DNA of 29,994 nt from Porphyromonadaceae bacterium UBA4702 (lineage in GTDB: Bacteria; Bacteroidota; Bacteroidia; Bacteroidales; Muribaculaceae): NCBI GenBank assembly GCA_002404675.1, contig DHKE01000043.1, positions 1 to 29,994 on the forward strand. The letters run 5' to 3'. The notes under the pieces were generated by a model. It was not told where the DNA came from. It was given only the letters and a program-made list of their open reading frames with translations, and did no database searches. The stretch's first letter is position 1. Each line of letters opens with the position of its first letter. Shown here piece by piece: positions 7,901 through 14,557 of this stretch. Both the position numbers and the translations under genes were made by a program.

Positions 7901-8900
7901 CTCCAGGGTAGCTGTATGTCCTGAATTCTGCTCCTTGGACGTAGCCGGTGTCGGCATAGCGCCACTCGGTGGTGCATAAACCCCATGTAGATTCGTCATT
8001 GTTGGCGTTGATGATAGTCCACCCCGGGTCGCTGAAGTCAGACTTGTAGAAATCGGAGGTGGCAGTGGGGTTGTGGGTGTATTGGTACTCGACTCGCGTG
8101 CTGCGGTTGCCGTCCACTTCCACTTCGACCCCGTATTTATGGTCTGTGGGGGTGAAACCGGTTGCTGCGGTGTCAGCCCATGATGTAGCAGGACCAGTGA
8201 GCGTTTGCGCCAGAACGTCGTCGCGGTAGATGTAAACCTTGCTGACGGACAGCCCATCGATAAACGCCGCACTGTCGGTATCCTTGGTCGGCAGCAGCCA
8301 CTGCAGCCCGACTTCGTTCTGGTCGAAGCCCGCGCTCGGGACAATGCTGAACCAGGACACGGGGGAGGGTGTCACATTGAACTCTTTCACCTGAAAGCCA
8401 GTCAATGAAATTGCGGAGCATCGCGACCTGGAGGCTGCGTGGAAACCGAAGTAGTAGTCGCCGCTCTGTGTCGGGGTAAATGAGACGGCGTTAGCCTCCC
8501 AAGAATTACACTTCTTGTATTCTTTGAGAGTGGTGCCGGCATTCATGCCAGCCACTGTGTTGGTGCGCCCGACATGGAGAGAAAATGACTCCAGCCACGA
8601 TCCGTGGGCGTCCCAGAACACAATTTTGTACTTTTTGCCGGCTGTGAGAGTGACGGCCGGCGAGATGATCCAGTCGTCGCTGCTGTAATTGGAGTTTGTG
8701 AGGATTTTGGCTCCGTTCTCACATCCAGTGTCCCGTTTGCCGTAATAGTCCAGTTGAACGTTGCCCCATTTTATGCCATCTTCGTTGGCATCGACGACAG
8801 TCCAGCCGTCCGTAAATTCGGAGGTGTAGGGGACTTGCGAACCTGCCGCCGCCACGAGCGACAGCAGCCCTGCGCTGACAAGCAATGAAATCCGTTTCAT
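4980..8900 (-). CDS. Secreted multidomain choice-of-anchor-J/FN3 protein with T9SS sorting domain
   Basis: This 1306-residue surface or secreted protein has a signal peptide at 1-22 (MKRISLLVSAGLLSLVAAAG). It is built of alternating jelly-roll (choice-of-anchor J-like) and fibronectin-III-like modules: jelly rolls at about 24-175, 285-437, 545-700, 808-962 and 1074-1232, with FN3-like linkers between them. Jelly-roll landmarks are DDWIxSPAVxLTAGxxY and the FTPTxxGxYYFGFHA strands. The first two module pairs are a clear duplication: KVYIYRDDVLAQTL near 221 recurs as NVYVYRDDVLAQTL near 483. The last about 70 residues (1234-1306, from GIDEA to APGVYIV and ALKIAK) form a type A T9SS C-terminal domain, so export should use the PorKLMN machine encoded at 24100-29404. 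The ATG at 8900 is chosen because it starts the signal peptide; the open frame reaches 9053, but that extension reads through promoter DNA. Such proteins often bind glycans or peptides; the ligand is unknown. Confidence 0.88.
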   Translation of the reverse strand: MKRISLLVSAGLLSLVAAAGSQVPYTSEFTDGWTVVDANEDGIKWGNVQLDYYGKRDTGCENGAKILTNSNYSSDDWIISPAVTLTAGKKYKIVFWDAHGSWLESFSLHVGRTNTVAGMNAGTTLKEYKKCNSWEANAVSFTPTQSGDYYFGFHAASRSRCSAISLTGFQVKEFNVTPSPVSWFSIVPSAGFDQNEVGLQWLLPTKDTDSAAFIDGLSVSKVYIYRDDVLAQTLTGPATSWADTAATGFTPTDHKYGVEVEVDGNRSTRVEYQYTHNPTATSDFYKSDFSDPGWTIINANNDESTWGLCTTEWRYADTGYVQGAEFRTYSYPGDDWIVSPAVRLTAGHEYKVRFWHIEGQNSYLEDLTLYAAQTPTVAGLKAGKVMIDIKQSFRDTWAKEVISFTPTETGNYYFGFHAHSSATYHTTYITGLEVSVDILTPAKVSGLTVKPAASRAIEANLSWTLPAKDADGADLPAGTAISNVYVYRDDVLAQTLPGDASSWTDNAASGLTEGAHTYAVEVELNGIRSARSIVRVPYIGLIETQTLPFDAGIASMTEEHFNNYYAPFRGPGATFTGDWELYTDSETGTDIRLAAANIYDNWLIFPPLAFDQPGVYVLNTTLMHFDGWCSTETEVYLGSGYVADGYTRKLDSFNNIQKTPTEKTVYFEVTEPGTYNIAIRGAGPSAGSSPLRICALSVHRSVVMPAAVSDLAASVTGDSSVSLAWTNPTLDNTGKALSGNLSKIEVTLDGTLVSTLTAEADMTPGNAVSCQLEGVGIGIHEVKVITYLGNDACDTPASVWTAWVGDKTQTLPYSCDFSDSRYFSLWSTHNNNNSGAEWKLSDNGGAILYTNTFIFTDLDYTLLSAPFDLVAGHCYKFSISESRGRPDFSLNVGIVPAGGQQTDIPDPQSLLMHGDGSAVQHDFYIVATETGKFSFAVQAKGRYMYDDEYYDEIIISKVEMADIPYIPDAAQMFTVRAYPNHQLIAELIWQNPTTSSIEGMQPIITKAEIYRNDELISTYTENLAPGGYAAYIDDAIPEAGVYAYKVKLYNNDQTRDEFGHASSGGTWFGYLEVPYEPADFYGWMNLNSSGTGGPSWKFDGDTASIANTKDNSETNARLTTPPINTVAGEKYLISVLPATDAGNAPYDIDVYLEGSGMNKKIGTVTCAAPESQAETAEFKLLAVEPETSTQSDEPADENARIEFNAGFVQVTFHAHQNGKGRFSGFRFVIDPETGIDEAVAANGIRHIGDTILFPNGATDITLATVSGQVLRRCAAADSIDLSQLAPGVYIVCCNIDGKRAALKIAK

Positions 8901-8934
8901 GATTTTGTTGTTGATTTTCGGGTTAATGATTGCG

Positions 8935-8942
8935 CAAAAGTA
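8935..8942 (-). promoter_or_regulatory. -7 promoter element of the T9SS cargo gene
   Basis: TACTTTTG on the minus strand fits TAnnTTTG and lies 34 bp upstream of the ATG at 8900. The leader AATCAACAACAAAATC is typical of this genome. A clear -33 TTTG is absent. The nested dyads at 8962-9030 begin about 20 bp upstream of this box. Confidence 0.55.
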
Positions 8943-8961
8943 GGCGAAAAGGGGAGGAGAT

Positions 8962-9030
8962 TTGTTGTATTTGGTGTTGTATTTTTTGATAAACGCAAAA
9001 ATACAACAGATTTCGAGGAAATACAACAAG
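8962..9030. repeat. Nested inverted repeats upstream of the cargo gene
   Basis: Four copies of a TGTTGTATT word lie in two inverted pairs. The outer arms share TTGTTGTATTT (8962-8972) and AAATACAACAA (9019-9029); the inner arms share TGTTGTATTTTT (8975-8986) and AAAAATACAACA (8997-9008). The block is AT-rich, unlike its surroundings, and sits immediately upstream of the likely promoter. It could be a paired operator for a repressor or activator, or form a long stem. Confidence 0.65.
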
Positions 9031-9110
9031 CAATTGCTATGAATTCGCGCCACAGGGCATGGAACAGCGTGCGGCGGGCATCGGCACGCCGTCGGCGGCA
9101 GGGCATGAGA

Positions 9111-9138
9111 AAAGCTGCGCCGAAGTTGCCGGCGCAGC
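9111..9138 (-). terminator. Intrinsic terminator of the porin gene
   Basis: GCTGCGCC (9114-9121) and GGCGCAGC (9131-9138) form a perfect 8-bp stem with a 9-nt loop. On the minus strand the stem is followed by TTTTCTC. It lies 33 bp after the stop codon at 9172. Confidence 0.7.
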
Positions 9139-9171
9139 CAATAAATGCCGTATGTCGTATGGTGGTATGCG

Positions 9172-10350
9172 TCAGAAGAGGAACTGCAGACGCACCTGGA
9201 ATATGTTCAGGTCAGTATTGAATGTCGCATTGTTGAACGTGTGCATATACGTGTAGTTCAGACGGGCGAGCATATACTTGTTGATGTAGTAGTTGAGCGT
9301 AGCGGAGAGGGTGTTGGCGTTGCCGCCGTAGATGCCGGAAAACACTCTGCCGTCCTCGATGTACTGCGCTTTCTTGTCGTTGAGGGTGGTGTAGCTGTAG
9401 CCGAGCACCAGCTCACATTCCCCCTTGGAAGGGGTGGCGAGGCAAGCGTCGCTGACGGAGTACCTGTACGCGCCGCCGGTGAGCAGACCGCGCAGCATGG
9501 CGTATGCGCCCATGCCGGTGAAGCTGTGCAGGTTGTTGCGGAAGTTGACGCGGTTGAAATAGTACTGTGCTTCGAGGGCTACCGGTCCGGTGGACAGGAG
9601 CAGCTCGGGCGAGAACTTCCAGAGGTTCATGGCATTGTCCATGGTCGCGTCGAGGGCTTTCACCTTGTCAACTTGCGTGGGGAAGTTGGCGGCAAAGGTG
9701 AATACGTTGTGACCCTTGTTGTCTCCGGAAGTGTTGGGCGAGGCGAAGCCTCCGGAGATGCCGAACTGTACCACGTTGCCGCCGGTATGCACAGGGTGAG
9801 CGACAAGTCGTGTCAGCACGCCGTAGCCCTGCTGCCCGAGCTGGTTGGGGGTGAGTATCACCGACTGCGGCTCGACATGGGCGGAAACGGTGGCGAGGTA
9901 CTTGTCTGCGCTGTGCACATACATTGCGCCGAGCAGACGCGCTGTCGTGAAAGCGGATTCAGCCGTAGGCTGGTCGTAAGAGATTTTCATTGAGGCGTTT
10001 GTCGTGCTCTGCAATCCGTAGTGGTGGATGAACGAGCCGGCACGCAGGAAGTTGGCCTCGTCGTAATTGTACTGCACATAGATGTCCTTCAGTCCGACTT
10101 TGCCGTAAGCGTAGCCTATGTCGATTTTCGCGTCCCACTTGCCGTATTTGGCTTTGGCCCCGAGGCGGATTTCGGAGATGGCGAGGCCGTCCTTGAACGC
10201 CTCCTTGTCTGGCGAGGCATAGAGGGCGCCGTCGAGCAGCAGCCGCCCTGTGGGGCTGAACTCCAGTTTAGGCTCGTCGGTGTCTTGTGCAGACACTGAG
10301 GGCGCGGATGCCGCAACAAGCGCGGCGAGCAAGAATAGAGTGTGTTTCAT
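9172..10350 (-). CDS. Outer-membrane porin O/P-like beta-barrel
   Basis: This 392-residue protein has a signal peptide (MKHTLFLLAALVAASAPSVSA, cleavage near 21). The remainder shows alternating amphipathic strands, the early block GRLLLDGALY...EAFKDGLAISEIRLGAKAKYGKWDAKIDIGY typical of phosphate-selective porin O/P-like proteins, and a C-terminal strand ending in an aromatic residue (VRLQFLF), the recognition signal for BAM. It should form an outer-membrane channel; the substrate cannot be read from sequence. The ATG at 10350 begins the signal peptide, and an upstream in-frame ATG at 10377 is less likely. The DUF4369/thioredoxin-like gene ends 100 bp upstream on the same strand, and the gene ends in its own terminator. 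Confidence 0.85.
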   Translation of the reverse strand: MKHTLFLLAALVAASAPSVSAQDTDEPKLEFSPTGRLLLDGALYASPDKEAFKDGLAISEIRLGAKAKYGKWDAKIDIGYAYGKVGLKDIYVQYNYDEANFLRAGSFIHHYGLQSTTNASMKISYDQPTAESAFTTARLLGAMYVHSADKYLATVSAHVEPQSVILTPNQLGQQGYGVLTRLVAHPVHTGGNVVQFGISGGFASPNTSGDNKGHNVFTFAANFPTQVDKVKALDATMDNAMNLWKFSPELLLSTGPVALEAQYYFNRVNFRNNLHSFTGMGAYAMLRGLLTGGAYRYSVSDACLATPSKGECELVLGYSYTTLNDKKAQYIEDGRVFSGIYGGNANTLSATLNYYINKYMLARLNYTYMHTFNNATFNTDLNIFQVRLQFLF

Positions 10351-10450
10351 GGTAAAGAAAAATGAAGAGGGCATCATGACTGCGGCGGAACGAAGCCGAG
10401 GCGCATCGCAATGCCCTGCAAACGGTGTTTATGTCAGGTTTATGTTAATG

Positions 10451-11539
10451 TCAAAGCATGGACGATACTTTCGTGACATCCTCAATGCGGTTGACCAGGT
10501 CGCCGGCAGCATTGAAGATGAAGCCCGTAGGAATTGCGGTGACATTGTAGTCTATGAGGAAGCGGGAGTCCATTCCGTCAACTGCGAATACGTTGGTCCA
10601 AGGCAGGTTGACTGCTGCGTCGCGCCACCCGTAGCGGTCGGCATCAAGTCCCACCATGTATATGTCGGCACGTCCGGCATCGTATATCTTCTTCAGTTCG
10701 GCGTTGTACTGCGGCGCGCCCTTGGCTGTCAGTGCGGTGAACACGAGTATCACCGGCTTGCCCCGGCCGAGCAAGGGGGTGAGCTGGCGTTTCGTGCCTT
10801 TGGCATCAGGCAGGTCAATCTCGAAAGCCTTGACTTCCGTCGCATGCACCACACGCTCATGTCCTTTGGCAGCGTTGGCGCGGCTCATGGCTCGCAGTGA
10901 GATGTTTTTCAGCATCTCCGTGCGCGGGTCGCCGGGTTTGTACTGCTCGAAGGCCGTAGCCACGGCGGCGAAATACTTTGCATCCACCGGGTTCGAGCCA
11001 TCGTATAAGGGGCGGCCGTCAACGGTTTTTGTCAATATGTAATAGCTGACGATGCTGCCGCGAGATGAGGCGATAAACTCTTTGTAGACAGTGCGCTTGA
11101 ACGCATCGCGGGCGGCATTGTCGGCATTTGCCGGCAGCGTGTTGAGCAGGCTGTCAAAGCGTGCCATAGCCACGGCATTGTCTGAGCCGGAGAGGCGGTA
11201 GCCGCGTCCGAAGCTGCGGGCTGTGGTGTGCACTGTCACAGTCTCTATGGAATCGATGGGGAAATATACAAACTCGTCGCCGTTGCGCAGGCGGTATATT
11301 TCGGACGAGGCTGGGGCGGCGATGCTTATCGAGAAGTGTCCCGAGCCGTCGGTGCGTGTGCTGTCCATGACTATCCATGAGCCGGAGCTGCTGGCTTTCT
11401 CGACTACTAAGGGGGCGTTGTCCGCGCCCTCAACGTCGCCTTTCACCTTGAATTCGCTGCCGCCGCAAGCGCACAGCAACAGACACAGCAGCGTCGCTGC
11501 TGCTACAGACAAACCTATCCTGTTCTTGATCATAATCAT
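10451..11539 (-). CDS. DUF4369/thioredoxin-like lipoprotein lacking the CXXC motif
   Basis: This 362-residue protein has a lipoprotein signal peptide (lipobox LLCAC, lipidated Cys at about 25). It continues with a DUF4369-like beta domain (about 28-120, VKGDVEGADNAPLVVEK...SGHFSISI), a helical linker and a C-terminal thioredoxin fold of the TlpA/ResA type (about 235-362). The fold is supported by KPVILVFTALTAKGAPQYNAEL at the usual strand-active-site-helix position and by the cis-proline segment VTAIPTGFIF. In TlpA-like proteins the active site is WCxxC; here that stretch reads ALTAKGA with no cysteine, so thiol-disulfide chemistry is not expected. It may be a redox-dead scaffold or binding protein at the periplasmic face. 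Start: MIMIKNR at 11539, or the second Met at 11533. Confidence 0.82.
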   Translation of the reverse strand: MIMIKNRIGLSVAAATLLCLLLCACGGSEFKVKGDVEGADNAPLVVEKASSSGSWIVMDSTRTDGSGHFSISIAAPASSEIYRLRNGDEFVYFPIDSIETVTVHTTARSFGRGYRLSGSDNAVAMARFDSLLNTLPANADNAARDAFKRTVYKEFIASSRGSIVSYYILTKTVDGRPLYDGSNPVDAKYFAAVATAFEQYKPGDPRTEMLKNISLRAMSRANAAKGHERVVHATEVKAFEIDLPDAKGTKRQLTPLLGRGKPVILVFTALTAKGAPQYNAELKKIYDAGRADIYMVGLDADRYGWRDAAVNLPWTNVFAVDGMDSRFLIDYNVTAIPTGFIFNAAGDLVNRIEDVTKVSSML

Positions 11540-11558
11540 ATCCTGGTCTTTCAGGCTG

Positions 11559-11566
11559 CAAAATTA
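11559..11566 (-). promoter_or_regulatory. -7 promoter element of the thioredoxin-like lipoprotein gene
   Basis: TAATTTTG on the minus strand fits TAnnTTTG, 19 bp before the ATG at 11539. GTTG lies about 20 bp further upstream (near 11587) as a plausible -33. The same word CTGCAAAATTAGCAA (plus-strand reading) recurs at the AraC promoter near 21051. Confidence 0.6.
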
Positions 11567-11665
11567 GCAATAAATCCGCGTAACGGCAACAATGCCCATG
11601 GAAACAGGCAAAAACACACAGCCAAGGCTGTAACACAAATTTTTCGAGCATGATTTACTATTATT

Positions 11666-11697
11666 TTTGCACAGTGCCGATTTTTTCGCTATATTCG
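11666..11697 (+). promoter_or_regulatory. Promoter of the knot-family repeat gene
   Basis: TTTG at 11666-11669, a 20-bp spacer, and TATATTCG at 11690-11697 form a near-consensus Bacteroidetes promoter (-33 TTTG, -7 TAnnTTTG with one change). The ATG follows 46 bp later. Confidence 0.6.
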
Positions 11698-11743
11698 CGG
11701 TTGGAATAGAATTGAAGTGTAAATCCGCATTAAACCCGAAAGT

Positions 11744-12100
11744 ATGAGAAGGCTATGCTTGGCCGTCGCGGCAACAATGGCGATGGCGATGACAACGGCA
11801 TTGGATGCCAATGCCCAGAAGGTGTATTCCGTCAACTATGAGTATCAGGCGGATGTGAAGGTGTATGTGGTAAAGAACGAGTACCAGGCAGACTTGGTGG
11901 TCTACAAGGCCAAGTACGAGTATCAGGCAGACGCCCGTGATAACAAGGGCATCTGGTATTTCACCAAGTATTCGTATCAGGCCGACAAGAAGGTGTATTT
12001 CACTGACTATGAGTACCGCGCCGACCTGAGGGTGTACTTCACTGACCAGCAATACCGCGCCGGGTGGAAGAACGCCCAGAAGCGGCACCTGATGTACTGA
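11744..12100 (+). CDS. DUF6150 / 7(1) septoil knot-type exported repeat protein
   Basis: This 118-residue protein has a signal peptide (1-24, ending DANA). The mature part is six near-identical 13-residue units of pattern V-Y-x3-Y-x-Y-Q/R-A-D. The YQAD/YRAD motifs begin at 34, 47, 60, 78, 91 and 104, the last being YRAGW, with a five-residue insert (around DNKGI) between units three and four. I recognise this pattern as DUF6150, a family that I recall being renamed for a predicted 7(1) torus ('septoil') knot; that assignment is from memory. Six short beta strands with such regular spacing suit a small, tightly wound fold exported to the periplasm. Its function is unknown. The gene is divergent from the thioredoxin-like lipoprotein and convergent, 14 bp apart, with the flippase gene. 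Confidence 0.8.
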   Translation: MRRLCLAVAATMAMAMTTALDANAQKVYSVNYEYQADVKVYVVKNEYQADLVVYKAKYEYQADARDNKGIWYFTKYSYQADKKVYFTDYEYRADLRVYFTDQQYRAGWKNAQKRHLMY

Positions 12101-12114
12101 GTTTTTCCGTTGTT

Positions 12115-13572
12115 TTATTTGCGGCGGAGGCGGCAGCGCAGCCCTGCAGCTGCCACAGCTGCCGCGAGGGTTGTGAACACAGCCATGGCTGCGTATGACC
12201 ACAGCGGCGAGGGTATGAGGGAGGCGGCGAGCGCAGCCCCGACAGATGCCATTGCCGCTGCCATGCAGCGCACTGCCCCCCTGTCGAAGTGGAAGCCGTA
12301 CAGGCGGCGGTTGACTGCAAGGTATATGAACAGGCACAGCAGCGAGTCGAGTATCATGGCATAGCCGATGCCCTCGACACCGAACAGCAGGAAGCCAGCG
12401 GCGTTCATGACCAGTGTCAGCAGATTGCATCCCACGCCCTCGAGCCAGAAGAACACGCGGCGGTTGTTTTGCGCCATGGTGACATAGCCGAGCGGGTACA
12501 TGGCTGCGCGGAACACCAGCGCAAACGCCATGAGCCGTATGAGCGGTATGGCGGAGAGGAACGACTCATCAAGGAGTATATGCACCGCCAGCGGCGCGAA
12601 CAGAATGAGCAGGGCGGCAAGCGGGGCGACGAGCAGACAGACTATCTCGGTCTGCCGGTTGACGATGCCCGCGAACGGGTCGCCGTTGCCGATGGCCGAG
12701 GACAGGCGAGGCAGGTAGTCCATTGCCATTGCGGAGAATATGACGGCTGCATACTGGTTGGTGAGCGAGTTGGCGGCTTGCCATATACCGACATCGGCGA
12801 GGCCTCCCATGTATCTGACGAATGTGTTGAGCGAGAGTGTGCATACGCTGCCTATCAGGTCTCCGCTCATGAAGAGCAGCCCGGTGAGTATAAGGCTGCG
12901 CACCAGGTGCTTGTGTGCAGCCCAGCTGAAGCGCAGCCCTGACGTATCGACATAGCGGCGCGTCTCGCAGGAGTAGAAGGCGAGCATGGTGGCGGCGTAT
13001 ACGATCATGGCCGGCACGATGCCGGATGCGCCCCACAGCCAGTACAGCGGCACTCCCACCAGCAGCCCGGCAAGTCCGCCGACGATGTTGGCGCGTGACA
13101 GCGGCTTGATATGGTGCAGCCCCTGAAGGACAGACATCTTGCCTTGCCACAGTATGGTGCACAGCACCACGGCGGTGAGCAGCATCATGCCCCAGGTGTT
13201 GGAGGTGTCGCCGAATGCGACTGTGCTTAGCACTGACGACAGGGCAAGGCATATCAACGCGCCGGCGACCGCAGAGAGGAGGATGATGCGGCGTGCAGCG
13301 ACTATGACCTCACGTGCCTTGTCGCTGTCATCGCGTGCCGCTGCCACGTCGCGCACCACGGCAAGGTTCAGCCCCAGCGAGGCAAACCGCTGCAGCGTGT
13401 CGGCGGTGGCGGTGAACAGCGAGGCCATGCCCATGCCGGCCGGGCCGAGGAACATGGCGACAAACTTCCCCCGGACGAGCGATATGAGTATCTGGAACAT
13501 CTGCATACCGCCGAATATGGAGTTCCCCTTGAGGATGCTCTTATATGTGTTTTCTCCCTTTTGTCTTGTCAT
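12115..13572 (-). CDS. Wzx-like polysaccharide/O-antigen flippase
   Basis: This 485-residue polytopic membrane protein has about 12-14 hydrophobic segments and the N-terminal block YKSILKGNSIFGGMQMFQI...RGKFVAMFLGPAGMG, typical of O-antigen translocases (Wzx, MOP/MATE superfamily). It should flip undecaprenyl-linked oligosaccharide across the inner membrane. The start at 13572 overlaps the end of the upstream GT2 gene by 32 bp, so the pair is probably translationally coupled. It is the last gene of the minus-strand envelope cluster and converges on the knot-family gene; no clear terminator hairpin separates them. Donor and polymer are unknown. Confidence 0.87.
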   Translation of the reverse strand: MTRQKGENTYKSILKGNSIFGGMQMFQILISLVRGKFVAMFLGPAGMGMASLFTATADTLQRFASLGLNLAVVRDVAAARDDSDKAREVIVAARRIILLSAVAGALICLALSSVLSTVAFGDTSNTWGMMLLTAVVLCTILWQGKMSVLQGLHHIKPLSRANIVGGLAGLLVGVPLYWLWGASGIVPAMIVYAATMLAFYSCETRRYVDTSGLRFSWAAHKHLVRSLILTGLLFMSGDLIGSVCTLSLNTFVRYMGGLADVGIWQAANSLTNQYAAVIFSAMAMDYLPRLSSAIGNGDPFAGIVNRQTEIVCLLVAPLAALLILFAPLAVHILLDESFLSAIPLIRLMAFALVFRAAMYPLGYVTMAQNNRRVFFWLEGVGCNLLTLVMNAAGFLLFGVEGIGYAMILDSLLCLFIYLAVNRRLYGFHFDRGAVRCMAAAMASVGAALAASLIPSPLWSYAAMAVFTTLAAAVAAAGLRCRLRRK

Positions 13573-14557
13573 AAAGCGAGAGGAAAAGCCGTGCCGGGAG
13601 CAGCCCGAGACGCATCAGGAGGTAATATCGGGGGCTGACGTGGCGCTTCACCATGCGGAAGTCGATGTGGTGGTATGTGTTGCGTATGAGCCGCTCCACA
13701 GAGGCATATTCTTCGGGGTTGTGTTCGGGATTGTCGCGGTGCGAGCGTATCACGTCAATGAGGTGGTGGAACTCGGCAACCCTTGCCGCTATTGCGCCGT
13801 CGCTGCCTGCGCCGTACTTGTGGGCGCAATAGTCGTATATGAGCTTGTCGATGAGCAGGTAGCCGTGTCTGCCGGCACGCGGCGCGCGTGTCACCGAGTT
13901 GTCGTTGACGCGGTAGAAGTAAGCGGCATCTGCCCATGCCACATACCGCGAACGGTCGAGCAGCAGACGCGACATATATTCTATGAGGAACTGCTGCCCA
14001 GGAGCGTCAGGCAGCGACTGCCCGACCTCGCGGTAGAAGCCACGGCGGCACAGCACTCCGGCGAACCCGATTTTCCAGTCGCCTATGGTCAGCATCATCG
14101 CGTCATGGCCGGGCATGAGAGTGTCGAGGCGGAAGTCCTCTGCCGGCACTGCGCGGTACGGCCGCTCGCCGGCTGCCATACGGTACATCACAGGCAGCAC
14201 CATGTCTGCCCCGCATTCGCGTTGCCGCTGTACCAGCTTGTCGAGGTATGCCGGCTCTATGGCATCGTCGGCATCGATGGCAACGACCCATTGTCCGACG
14301 GCATTGTTGGCGGCGAGGAGGCGCGGCTCAAGGCACCGTCCGCTGTTGCGGGGCGTGTCTACGCGGCGTATGCGGCTGTCGAGAGCCGCATAGCGGTCTA
14401 TTATTTCCGGTGTGCCGTCTGTGCTGCAATCGTTGGCTATGACCATCTCCCAGTCGGCAAAAGTCTGGCTGCGCACCGACTCTATGGCTTCCGCGAGGAA
14501 GTCAGCGGCGTTGTATGCCGGCATAATCACCGAGATGAGGGGGGCGCGGCTGTTCAT
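13541..14557 (-). CDS. GT2 family glycosyltransferase
   Basis: This 338-residue GT-A fold enzyme is recognisable from the N-terminal LISVIMPAYNAADFLAEAI, the NDCSTDGT nucleotide-binding segment (near 41) and the metal-binding IDADD motif (near 93). It should transfer a sugar from a nucleotide donor onto a lipid-linked or surface glycan at the inner face of the membrane; donor and acceptor are unknown. The start at 14557 is chosen because its ATG overlaps the upstream stop codon (ATGA) and because it starts just before the conserved ISVIMPAYN strand. The same frame runs on to 15205, but that extension is an arginine/proline-rich shadow of the neighbouring gene. It is followed by the flippase gene with a 32-bp overlap. 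Confidence 0.88.
   Translation of the reverse strand: MNSRAPLISVIMPAYNAADFLAEAIESVRSQTFADWEMVIANDCSTDGTPEIIDRYAALDSRIRRVDTPRNSGRCLEPRLLAANNAVGQWVVAIDADDAIEPAYLDKLVQRQRECGADMVLPVMYRMAAGERPYRAVPAEDFRLDTLMPGHDAMMLTIGDWKIGFAGVLCRRGFYREVGQSLPDAPGQQFLIEYMSRLLLDRSRYVAWADAAYFYRVNDNSVTRAPRAGRHGYLLIDKLIYDYCAHKYGAGSDGAIAARVAEFHHLIDVIRSHRDNPEHNPEEYASVERLIRNTYHHIDFRMVKRHVSPRYYLLMRLGLLPARLFLSLYDKTKGRKHI

Noticed and set aside
8901..9053. N-terminal extension of the T9SS cargo protein to 9053
   Set aside because: The added 51 residues are translated promoter and dyad DNA; a proper signal peptide starts at the ATG at 8900 after a typical leader.
10384..10430. AGGGCAT ... ATGCCCT inverted words upstream of the porin gene as an operator
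   Set aside because: Only 7-bp arms with a long spacer; chance occurrence is too likely to call it.
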